NCBI GenBank assembly: GCA_023101725.1
Contig: JALJCO010000093.1
Span: 310,001 to 374,000, forward strand
DNA length: 64,000 nt
From: Atherinomorus stipes
Taxonomy: Eukaryota > Chordata > Actinopteri > Atheriniformes > Atherinidae
Direction: 5' to 3'
This document shows positions 39,216 to 49,900 of this stretch, piece by piece. The first letter of the stretch is position 1, and every line of letters starts with the position of its first letter. The notes under the pieces were generated by a model, which searched no databases, had not been told where the DNA came from, and saw nothing but the letters and a program-made list of their open reading frames with translations. The position numbers were made by a program, and so were the translations under genes.

Positions 39216-40987
39216 ATCTGAATTTCCCCCCTACTGCCTTGGTACTTTTTTCCCTTGTGCCTTAGTGTGAGACACAAAAAAATTGCCTAATATGTAATGA
39301 CAATGCTGAACTTTTTTTGCTGAACAGGTGTTCCCTTCACAAAGGGCTTTGTCAACAGTGGAGCAGAGAAGTATACATGTAAATACAGCTTATATATATA
39401 CAGAATGTAGTGTACATGACAATGAGACTGTAGACAGTTATCCGCTGTCTTTTGATAGTCTGCTTGAATTCTGAAGCCTTGTGTTCAAAGGCTGAGATGT
39501 TAGTAAAAATGGTTGTTTGAAGAAATGAGAAAGCTATGCTTTTAGCGGTCGAAAAATTATTTGCCGGAGCAACTAAATACTTTTCTGTACTGCTCGGGAT
39601 TTCCTCCTCTTCAGGTTCAACACAATCTGTACAAACGGCCTATCAGTATTTCTACATATGCACAAATGCAAAGCAGTTGCAGACATTGTATCCTAACACT
39701 AGTGCCTACACACACACATGCACATACACACACTCAGGACTTGTTTTGAATCTTTGGTGTTCACATTACATGTATTTTGTAATTGCCTTTCCAGACAGAG
39801 AGTTTGCACTCCACATGTTTACTGTAAGTGTTCCTAAAGCAGCTGTTTACTTATTTTTTCAGTTGTGTTTATAAGGAATGTGCCGACCCCTTCTAAGGTA
39901 CATAAAATGAGCAAAGCTCAAGTATAATATATATCAACATTCACCTCCAAATACCAGTGTGTGTATAACAGAAAAACATACTGCCTTTGCTCAAAATGAA
40001 GCCAAACTGACCCATGCATGACTCTGCTGAGGATTGTTATTGAAGCTATTGAATGAAACCTAACTCAGCTGGTTTGTGCCTGTTGACATGCAATAGTTTC
40101 CTACATTTTAGAAAGTGAGGTACATTCATAGTGCAGTGCCGCTGCACTTTGGCTCTAATCCCAAAGAGGACTTATATGGAAATTACTGCATAACTCATTA
40201 AGGAGAGGGGATCAAGAAGCGTGAATTTGATCAATGGCTACCACTGTAGTGAAATATGTTTTGTTTTAGGTACAGAGAGGTACTTTGTATAACTCTTGAG
40301 CTGTATCCCAGGAAGTAAGCTGCAGCATTTTGTAGGAGAACTAATTGTATACTGTGGCTTTGCACTGACTTCAGCACTATGTGGAAAGATCTCTGTCTCT
40401 TACAGGTATTCAGGCAAACCTAATTTTGATAATGATTAAAAACATATATACAGCCTTTAAAAAAAAATGGTTACAAAAGAAAACATTTGAGCATGCCTGT
40501 GCTCAGTGGGGCCACATTAAAGTTTTACTTAAGCATTTCATGTGACTCAGCATAACATAATATTATCACTTAAGTGTTTGCCAAGCATTAGCACAAATGA
40601 GCATTTCATCATTTCTGAACATGTGCACAACCTACCAAAGACATCTTAAACTGACTTAGGAACAGATGCACAATTAGAGTATTATAACAACACTAACACT
40701 AGCAATAAGTACATGAATATTGACTGTTAGTGCTGTTATTTAGAATGTATGAGATGTTTTGTACAAAATCTTTTTATATTAATGAACTTTATGGATGTTG
40801 CTGTCTGTGTATTTTTTGTAACTGTCATCTTTCATTCTGACTTTTTTGCTGGCAAAAGAATATCACCTTTAGCAACATAAAACGCTATAATGGTAGCAAT
40901 AACTATAATAGATCAAAGTGAAGTGTTATATTTTGTGTACAATTTTCTACATTTTTATACATATGTGCTATATTTTACCATTTTATG

Positions 40988-40993
40988 AATAAA
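40988..40993 (+). terminator. gli1: Likely main poly(A) signal of gli1 (AATAAA)
   Basis: Canonical hexamer about 2.2 kb after the stop, in a strongly AT-rich 3' UTR end, followed by GTTTGTCACATTTTTTT. Confidence 0.6.
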
Positions 40994-41461
40994 CGTGCAG
41001 TTTGAGATAGAATCAGAATGTTTGTCACATTTTTTTCCCACTTTGATTGTCATAACTTGGCAACCCTCTCTGTGGTAGCCTACTGTAAAAGCTGATGTAA
41101 TAAGCTATGAAAAAGCTTTTTGGGGTGGCTGCTGTGATATTACTTTAATTATTAGATACAGATTTTATAATCCTAACATGTTTCCCAACAAATATAAGTG
41201 TATAGGGTCTACTTTTGCTGGAGGACTTTGTTTTCATGCCTGATAGACTAATGCAGTAACTCCTTTTGTCCCATAGAGTGCAGCACAGTCTGTGAACATG
41301 CAAGCATACATTTCAGTTTTACTCACCACAGATGTATCTCCCTTAGTATTACATAAATGTTACATATTTAATCTGCATAGTCAGTCACTCCTGGCCGTTA
41401 AACTGCATTAATTTTGTATAATTTCTCCCTGAATTTATTTAAGTCTATCCAAATGACGAAG

Positions 41462-41467
41462 AATAAA
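41462..41467 (+). terminator. gli1: Alternative distal poly(A) signal (AATAAA)
   Basis: AATAAA followed by GCATGTGTCCC, a GT-containing downstream stretch. It could serve as the distal site of gli1. Confidence 0.4.
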
Positions 41468-43870
41468 GCATGTGTCCCAGTTCATCCATCCTTTTGTTTT
41501 TGTCCCGTGGACTAATTGGAAACCCCTTGTTCCGAATATGAATTAGACCTCACAGCAGCCTGTTATGGGCTACAGTGACCTGCCAAGATTAAGTAGATGA
41601 ACATTAAAAGTGGCTGTTCTTGGTGACATCAGTGCCTGGACAGACTCTCTGCGGTCAGTGGGGGCTGGCACTGCGGGCTGCTGAATGCTGTAAGAAAGAA
41701 AAACTACACAAACCTGACTTGTAAAATATTATCAACAACGGTCTGTGATTTAAATGACTTCATATGAAAGAGTGATGAGGAAACTGAGCTTAGAAATGGG
41801 AGTATGTGGAACTGTTAATAAACATCTATAAAAGTGGCTCCCAATCATTTCGGCTTTAAAATGATGTCATGTGTAATTGTGTTTTCTACATCACATACTA
41901 TGGTGGTGTGAACACGAGTCATGAAAGGTTCAACCGTAGAGTGCCTTTTCCACTCTCACTGAAGTCTCTACATTATTTCAACACCTTTTGTGCTCAATAT
42001 TAATGCTAGAAACTCTGAAAAAAAAAATCCATCTGCCAGGAAAATACCAGCTGCTATACTTCTGCAAACTACTTATCCCTTCAAAAGTTTAATTTACTAC
42101 CTAATTGTGAAATTGTGCAATTAAGCTATGGCCAATTAATTATGATTTTTTTAATGTATGACCAGGAAGTTTTCCGTTAAAGTATCTATAATCGTCTCTT
42201 CATTGCAAGGGTACGCCTTACAATGAATCACAGTAACCATGGCAACAGAAAGGAGCCTGCCTTGTGTAACTTCTTGCTAAATTTGTTAACATGTTTCCAA
42301 TGGATTTGACCAAGTGCTAAACTCACCAAGAAGCTTTTATGAGAGGTGATAGATATTTTGAAGACGTGAGTTGTAAGTGACCGCTTAAATATTTAAACAT
42401 GTTCTGTGTGATAATATTCTGATTTAGCGTGTTAAACTTCCCCGTTATGTTCATAGCTACTTTTCCTTCCTTGCTGTCACTGACCTTCTTATGTAATTTT
42501 TTTGTTTCTTTGTGCGCTCAGTATGGCTGTTTAGAATAACTTAAATGACTGTAAAATATTTTCACTGCCTTTACTTTCTACAGTGTTGGATCGTTTTGGT
42601 TCAGGGGCCTTAGTGTGCTTAGACTATATTGGCATTGTGGTGTTGTGGCATGGCACAGTAGACTCACGGCAGCCACTACAGCCTGGCAGAGATGCTGAAG
42701 CTGACTCATTTGCTCCAAGGCAAGGGGAAGTTTTCCTGACGGCTTACTGATTTGCAATCTGGCATACCCACATTTGTGATTTGAAACAATAGCTCAGTTT
42801 CCACAAAAGAGACGCATAGTGTTCAGAGGAGGGTGAAACTGGCGGAGGACTAAAGGGACAGTTACAAGTCACATTTTTTTTATAGCCATATGTGCGGAAT
42901 ACACACATTTGGGAAAATGTCATTGCAAGAAAAAGCTTATGTTACAACCTCTGTGGGCCCACACCTTGTAAAATCTGGAGGTCACCATTTAATTGCACAG
43001 TTTGAAGTGTTCAAATATGTGCAGCACATCAAAAGTTATGTGCCCATATAGAAACTATCATCCCTGTAATAAGGTGCACACACTAAATTAGAAGGCTGTA
43101 GTTTTTAAAAGAAATGACAGAAAGTTAACCCTTGTGTGTCAGTCGCAGGGAAAACAACCAAACAGGCCAGGAGCAGGCTGATATCAGCAAAAATTTTATT
43201 TGAAGGAAAGGTGCTGCCAAAGCAGGGGACAGACTGGGACAGCAGGGGACAGACTGGGTCAAAACCTGCTCATCTAAGCAAAACTAGACATCAGGCATGG
43301 ACCAAAATATGGGGTAATACATATTTCTCAGCAGTTGTGTACTATTTATGTTTTTTAATTTTTATTTATTTATTTATTTATTTTTTAATTCAATGATTTA
43401 TGATTTGGTGAGGAGTGTGAGAGAACATAGAGATAACCAAAAAATAATGTCTCTCAAATATAGTTAATGTTAAATATTAAGCAACATACACATGAACTGC
43501 AGTTTCGGGTTTGGAGGGAAACAGAACGGCCACACAGTAAACATTTTGTTATATGTTATAAAGAAAGTGTTACCCTCATGTAACAGTAAGTTTTGTAGTT
43601 ACATGTAGAGGGGTACTTTTGCACTTAACATCTTTTATGTGGTCTTCACAGAAACTGAGGTAAGAAAAAAGTATCACAGGTAAAAACAAAACAACTTTTT
43701 CCATACTGTATATATATTTTTCGAGAAGTCCCATAGACTTGAACATCACATGAGGGTTGGCTTGTTCCGTTAATGTCTTTGTTTATGCCTTAGCCTTGTT
43801 TAACCTTTTAATAATTTTTTTAAAAGGTTAAATCTTGACCACAGAGATATTTGCTGCTTCCTTTCGTCAG
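41468..43870. other. Intergenic between gli1 and the ZEB gene
   Basis: AT-rich and without coding signs. A 20-bp direct duplication (AGCAGGGGACAGACTGGGAC) lies at 43221-43260 and a (TTTA)n run at about 43358-43385. Confidence 0.5.
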
Positions 43871-43874
43871 ATCG

Positions 43875-44085
43875 ATGGGCTCTATGCACAATTTCTAAAC
43901 GTCATACTGCTCCTTTGTTTCCTGTCTTTCATTAGTAGGCAAATTGATTAATCCAGGTGTGCCTCGGTAACCACGAAAACAATGGCCAGACACGCCTAGA
44001 TTAATCAGTTTGTCCAGTACTGAAAGACAGGAAACAAAAGAGCTGCCTTAAGTTCAGGAAGTAGTGGAGTTGTGCAAGGAGCCCA
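43875..44085. mobile_element. Foldback MITE-like palindrome (about 210 bp)
   Basis: Left arm 43875-43961 (ATGGGCTCTATGCACAA...TTTGTTTCCTGTCTTTCA... TTGATTAATCCAGGTGTG) is matched by the reverse complement of 43991-44085 with scattered mismatches. The inner parts (TTTGTTTCCTGTCTTTCA, TGATTAATC) are near identical. The loop is about 30 bp. Borders are approximate and no target duplication was resolved. Confidence 0.65.
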
Positions 44086-45639
44086 TTTGGAGACAATCAG
44101 TAAATTTACATGCCACTAGAATAAAATCGATTACTGTCTTAGTCCAGTCGAAACCGGGCTTTAAAAATGCATGAAATTTGTTTGTCTGACTGAAATCATA
44201 CAAGATCAAAGCTCTTAAAATCGGAAAAACGTCCTCAGATAATATGGTTGGAGTTCGAGTTTGTCTCATTCTTCAAACCAAAGCGTAAATATTCCTAAAA
44301 GCTCCCATACACACAGAACTAAAGTCTATTTGTGTACTTGTATATGAGAGTGGATGTTTGTGTATTTGTTTGACTGTCGAATATTCTTTAACATATAATA
44401 TGGAAGGTTAGATGGAACAAATACAAAGGTATACTGTCACCTCTCAGCAATGTGATCCCTGCTTCTAGCATTACAAATGGAAATAGCAAAATAAGAAGAG
44501 AGTTTTTCAAATGCAAAGGAGTGGGCAGCATAATGACTTTTCTCTTTTTTTTTGTCTGGCCATTCAGGGGGAGGCTTTTCTTTTCCTTTGTCACTTAGGT
44601 TGGCATATAATTAACTCCTGCTTAATATGCTGTGTAAGGGTTCTCATCCCCATGCAAGAAGCTTTGAACCCCCTAGACCTCAGACTGGGACAAAACCCCT
44701 GTGGGACATCTTCGTCCATGCTCACTTAAATGTGTTTGAAAGAGAATGTTTTCAGACAGTAAAAATCTTAAACTATTGTGCTACAGCATTGCTGTATTTT
44801 TATTACATGGCACACCTGTCAAACCCTGTTTGGAATGAGCAGATGTCTAATGTACAAATCGTTGCTGTAAAAGTGTGTCAGAGTGTAGGCTCATTGGTGG
44901 AGGTTCAATATTTAAATAAATTTGAGAAACCGATAGCTTTCACTTTTGATCAACAAGCGGACATTGGTGCATCTATAAGTGAAAAAAATGGGTCTCAGAC
45001 TAAAATGTATACTGCAAAAGTAATTGCTTGAAAATTTCACTGGAGATATTCCTCTATCCACCTTTTGCATATATATATATATATATATATATGAAGGTAA
45101 TTTAAGAAAAAAAAAAGAAAGAAAGAAAGAAAGAAAGCTCCCAGGACCTCCAAAGCACCTCTGCACCTCTGTGACCCTCATCTGTAGCTAAGTTTATTGC
45201 CCCTGCCTGATCCAACTCCTCTCCTCCCTCTCCTCCGACCATCCCACCACAAAGGGTCGGGATGACCCCTACGTCCCTCTCTTTCTTCGTCCCTCTGCTC
45301 CCTCCCCACCTCCAGGATGCTTTCTCTTCCAGAATCCATTAGGAAACAAACCCCCAGTCATGATGGGTGAATGAGTTAAGGGGCATGTATTTTGTTTTTC
45401 ATCATAAGCTGATGGTGAAAGGGTGTGAGCTGATAATGTTAGGAAAATGTGTCATTAAACTCAAGCATAGATTTGAAATAACTTTTTGACCAATTGGTGT
45501 ATTAATTCAATCTTTATGATTTTTTAAAAGAGTGGATAAGTTACTTCGTTGTACTTATTGGTAGTTATGAACCTATGATTTTGCAAACTAGGCTATGCAT
45601 GCTCAGTTAACTGCAACTGTTTAGGAATAGCGTTTTCCT
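44086..45639. other. Intergenic with simple repeats
   Basis: (AT)12 at 45069-45092 and (GAAA)n at 45117-45136, with a pyrimidine-rich stretch at 45200-45320. The frame at 44627-45031 (134 codons) has no recognisable domain and no support from codon bias or splicing. Confidence 0.5.
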
Positions 45640-46757
45640 TTTTTTTCTTTTTTTTTTTTTTCTAGAGTGACATAAAGGTGAGTAGATAGTCCGCCGTTTG
45701 CTTCTCTGTCTTTAACCTACTTAATCTGTGCCACTGTGTCAGATCCCTGTTTGTTTACTCCCCATAGACTCTATAGCGGCACCCATTATGCACCGTGAAA
45801 AGCTACCCCAGCTTGCTCACATTTGGCAGAGTTAAAGGTGGGGGGGCACTATAAAGCCAATGTGGGGGTCCTGTACGCTGCGTTAGAGATTTACTTCGGA
45901 TGCTTTTTTTCAGTTGCAAAACAGATTACGGCCCAGGTTGCAACACAAAGGACTGTCAATGCACCACTTCCTACAGCCATCCAGGGGTGAATGGAGCGCA
46001 GGACGGGGTCCACTCCAGGGCACTTGAGCGCAGGTGCGACATACATAACAGTCGAGCCATAAAACATAAAGAGGGGAAGGGGTGTGGAGGGGTGCGCACA
46101 TACCTGTTCTCGTTAACCTGCGGTTAGTATAATCTCTTCATGGTGAAAATGTTGCCAGAAAAGCTGCTTAACGGCTTCATTTCACCTTGTCAATGAGCAG
46201 TCTGAAGTTATGAGCCTGCATGGGAGCTCTTTTAGTAAGGAGCGTATGCTAGATGAAACAGCGTAAACTTTTCTGATGAATTATACCAAGTATAAAACCT
46301 TACAAATAATCAAGCAGAATTGTTGTAAAACGGAATTTTTCAACCATTCGTGAAATGCGCAGTCCAACAAAGTTATTAATTAAACTGCGGAGTAACTGGT
46401 TGCCTATTAATTATGTATCTGATCTGTGTAGGCTTTGTGAACGGGATAAGTTAGGTGTTTCTCCCCTCTGTATTTCTCCATTGTTTAAAGGAAATAAGGT
46501 CGACTCTCGGGATTCCCTCACTGGAAAGGAAGTAGAGTAGCGAATTTGGAATAATTGTCAAAGTTGACCAATAACAGAGTTTTATGGTCAAACTGTGAGC
46601 AGGTCTCGCTGGCATTAAACTTCGAGGAAGGTGTACGTTAACTGTGCCAAGACTGACCTCAGGGCCAGCCTCCGCTGCTGACATCACCCTCCTCGCGTCT
46701 CGTCGCCTCTGCCTGGAGTCCCATCAAGTTCCGAGTCTCCCGCTGTGACCGAAGGCG
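45640..46757 (+). promoter_or_regulatory. Probable promoter and 5' UTR region of the ZEB gene
   Basis: This region is richer in CpG than its surroundings, especially 46640-46760, and lies directly upstream of the ZEB first coding exon. It contains ZEB/E-box type cores (CAGGTG near 46031). No TATA box was clear. The transcription start cannot be fixed from sequence alone. Confidence 0.35.
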
Positions 46758-46832
46758 ATGTCTCAACACCATTCATTCTCAGGCAGGCTCTCAGGACACA
46801 CACTAGCTTTGCTCCCTGGACAACTTTTTTGA
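46758..46832 (+). promoter_or_regulatory. Upstream ORF in the ZEB 5' UTR (24 codons)
   Basis: ATG at 46758 (GGCGATGT context, G at -3) reads MSQHHSFSGRL... to TGA at 46830-46832. The stop lies 19 nt before the main ATG, in a different frame. If the transcript starts upstream of it, this uORF would be expected to reduce or regulate translation of the ZEB product. Confidence 0.5.
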
Positions 46833-46851
46833 AAATAGCTACAGCGTGACG

Positions 46852-46909
46852 ATGACAGAAGAAAGCAGGGGGAAGCGGAGGAAACAAGCCAACCCAAGGA
46901 GAAACCGAG
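46852..46909 (+). CDS. zeb: First coding exon of a ZEB-family zinc-finger/homeodomain repressor (partial gene)
   Basis: Encodes MTEESRGKRRKQANPRRNR plus the first base of a codon, then donor GTAAGA. Human ZEB1 starts MADGPRCKRRKQANPRRNN and, as I recall it, its first coding exon has the same length (19 codons plus 1 nt) and splice phase. An in-frame TAG at 46804 precedes the ATG, which makes it the start. RRKQxxP is the short N-terminal motif that recruits NuRD (RBBP4) in FOG, SALL, BCL11 and ZEB2 proteins. ZEB proteins repress E-cadherin-type genes through CACCTG sites and drive epithelial-mesenchymal transition and neural crest development. The ANPRRN tail is specific to ZEB among these families, and RRNN (ZEB1) is closer than RRKN (ZEB2). 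The first seven residues differ from the MADGPRC shared by ZEB1 and ZEB2. No second exon was found in the window, as expected from the very long first introns of ZEB genes. Confidence 0.88.
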
Positions 46910-49900
46910 GTAAGAAGCGTGCTGCGCTGGAAACTTTGAATAAGTTGGTAAATGATGGGGCAGTAGATGTTGCTGCAGCGGACAGAAGCCCTCATGCAAA
47001 CCCCGCTGGTTGTCTCTAGACTAAAAAAAAAAAGAAGACAATTAACTACACCCAGCCTAGTACAATTTTACGTTTGTACGTTTGTGCTTTGCAGCAAAAA
47101 ATTGTAAAGATAAGCAGTTCGTTTGGGTCTAGTAGAAAGCCACTGGCATCAGTCTACCTGAACTCATACCTGGAGCACAGCCGTGCAATGAAATATGCAG
47201 GCAATTTAACAGTGAGCCCACAATCTGCAGATCTTCCTTAAAACATCTCATGGGCTTTTTTTTTTATTTTTATTTTTTTTTATTTTTTATATATATATAT
47301 ATATGATTAAAATTCTGAAGTTTCTACTTTACAAAAAAATCCTTAATAATTTAGAAGAGTTCATATAGCCATTTACTTTTTTTTAGTATTTTTACTGAGA
47401 AACTCAATTTTTCAGCTATACTTTGTCCATCACAAGGTAGCTCCAGCACCCCTTTCTGTTGCAAACAGTCTTTATGCTCCTGAAATAGATTACCTGGCAT
47501 TAAAACTTTCTAAGATTTTGCTCTCTTATTTGTTAGATTCTGTCTTGCTGTGTGTTTTGGCATTTTGCATACTGTATGCTGTAGTTTTTGCAAATTCAGT
47601 CCAATTCAAGACCCTTAAGTATACAGCATGTAAAGAAATGGAAGAGCCTAAGTGTACAAGCTTTTTTTTTCAAATCTTGAAATAACAGGTTTGCACAAAA
47701 ATCCAAATGTAGGCTGCACTGATAATAGAAAAGCAAATGAGCTAATTGAAAAATGTTTCCACTTATATCTAATGTAGGATGTCAATCTTTTTTTTTTCAT
47801 TAAATCCACAAGGTTTAAAATGTTATTCAAAGTTGATTGTGAAGTGCCTGCCTAATTAATCCCTCTTTACTGCACGCTGAAGAGATTTGATATTCATTTT
47901 TCTCACATTACTAACAATCAAGAACATCAAGAATTAGTGGTATCTTGAGTTGATCTTTAGGCTTTAGATGATGTCAGTTATCAGTTTCTGTGAAAACACT
48001 TCCTACAACAGATCTAAGAGGAACTTCTAGACAGCATGCTGAGTTTAGAAATTTTGTTGAGACTTTGTTCTGCATGCATCAGGCAGTGTCTTGGTAATGT
48101 GTTTCTCTGAACTCACAAACAGAAGTAAGGATAAACACACCTGCAGACTGTTGTCCATTTACAGTAACATAATATTTGTTCTTGTTGCCCTCTAATGAGG
48201 GCTGAAAATATATGTGTGAATCAAACTTAACTTCCCCAACCCTGAACTCTGAAATTATCCACAACATTGAATAAGAATGTTTCTGTAACCTTAAATGTGG
48301 CCCTAAGCCCCTTTCTGATGTCTCTCATCTTAACAAAACTTTAAAATAATCTTATTATGAATATTGCAAATGGATGGAGTGCATGAGTGACGAATGGCAG
48401 CGGTCTTCTTTGCAGAAAAAAAGTAATTACTGTAGATGCAAATGAATCCCCCAATCCAGAAAATAACCAGAACTGTTGATCACTATGTTTTCTGTCATCT
48501 TTCTATCACCCACAGCATCTTTTCTTCTTGGAAAAAGCCCAATTCCAGAGCTTTCTGAAGTTTTACAAAGCTGCTACAGAATTTTTGCGCGCAATTATCT
48601 TTTTTTCTTTTTTTTTAATCTCTCAACGGACACGCAGCTATTTTGTGTATGGAGTCAGTTTTCTCGTTTATTAGTTGACTGTTAGTGTTTCCTCATTTCA
48701 TTCAGAAAGGTGTGAAGCTGGGCAGAGTATCACCATGGTGAGATCCTCTCTTACTGCTTAGTGTTAACTGGTTCTCTTAAATGCATCTGTACCCACACTG
48801 TCACCTTTGCCTGTCTTATAGCAGTTTGTTGACTGGCCACACTCTATTTCACAAATCAACAGCGTCACAGTGCTGTGAAACCTAATCAGCTAAACAGCAC
48901 ACTAACCGACAAGGACCTGTCACTTATCAGACTACCCGCAAAAACAATTCAGTTCCTTTAATTTCTGCAACAGCCTCACAGGAGAGATAAGTCCTACCTT
49001 CAGTTAGTTTCTTGTACAAACGTCTCTAGAAGTTAAAAAAGTTGGGGTGGGATTTGGAGAACATGCATGCAAAGAAATGATAACTTGCTCAGCTGAAAAT
49101 TTCACACCATTGTAAAGAATATGTAGCTTAATGCTATCTTTGTGATTTTTATACAGATTTTTTTATGAGAACATTATTTCAGGACACTTTTCGTCTTTTG
49201 TATCTGTTTAGCATTTCGTAATGAATTATCAGAGAATCTTTGTTTGGTGCGCGCTTATAGGGAGCATATGTCGCACACGCATCAGCACATGTAAAAGGTT
49301 TTTGTGAGTGGGTGTGTTATGTGTGTGCATCTGCATGTCAGCGTAGAAATGCGTGTCTTAAAGCTGCGTGCAGGATTTGGAATGCGAGTAGGGAGTTAAA
49401 GGTCCTTGATAAAACCAAATGAATTTGGCAGGCCCAACTCATAAGACAGAGATTTGGGGATCTTTTCCAAACCAGAAGAAAGAGGAAAAACATAGGCTGA
49501 CTTTTCTTCTCTCTCCAAGGCGCCTATTGATTATGTCTCTGTCTCCCTCAATAAAACCGTCAATGTTCAGCAATATAAAGCAAAGTGAGGAAATTACAGC
49601 TCTTCATTTCTGGCAGATTGGAAACAGTGCTGGAATCATGAAAGGAAACATGTACATTTGAAATGATAATCTCTGTTAGCTGGCTGTAAGAGCCATGAAG
49701 TATGAAGATTAATTAATCTACCAATAGTGCTTATGACTCTGTGGCTTTTTCTTAGTTCTTTTGGCTACAAACTTGGATAGAAATCTTTGTGAAAGAAATC
49801 ATCTTCACAAGGAAATCATTTCAAGAGAAATGAAAGAAAATTTGTGAAAATGCATTTCAATTTTTGCATGATAGCCTTATTAAACGGCCTGTTGTAGTGC

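Larger units (their letters stand above)
38810..41010 (+). other. gli1: gli1 3' untranslated region
   Basis: AT-rich sequence without a meaningful frame between the stop codon and AATAAA at 40988-40993, which is followed by a T/G-rich stretch. A Pumilio-type TGTAAATA lies at 39378-39385 and a run of 35 C at 39179-39213. An early AATAAA at 38924-38929 could give a very short 3' UTR. A later one at 41462-41467 would extend it to about 2.7 kb. The extent is inferred from the signals only. Confidence 0.65.

Noticed and set aside
44627..45031. 134-codon frame on the + strand between gli1 and ZEB
   Set aside because: No recognisable domain, no codon bias visible, no splice or start context. The length is within chance for AT-rich DNA of this size.
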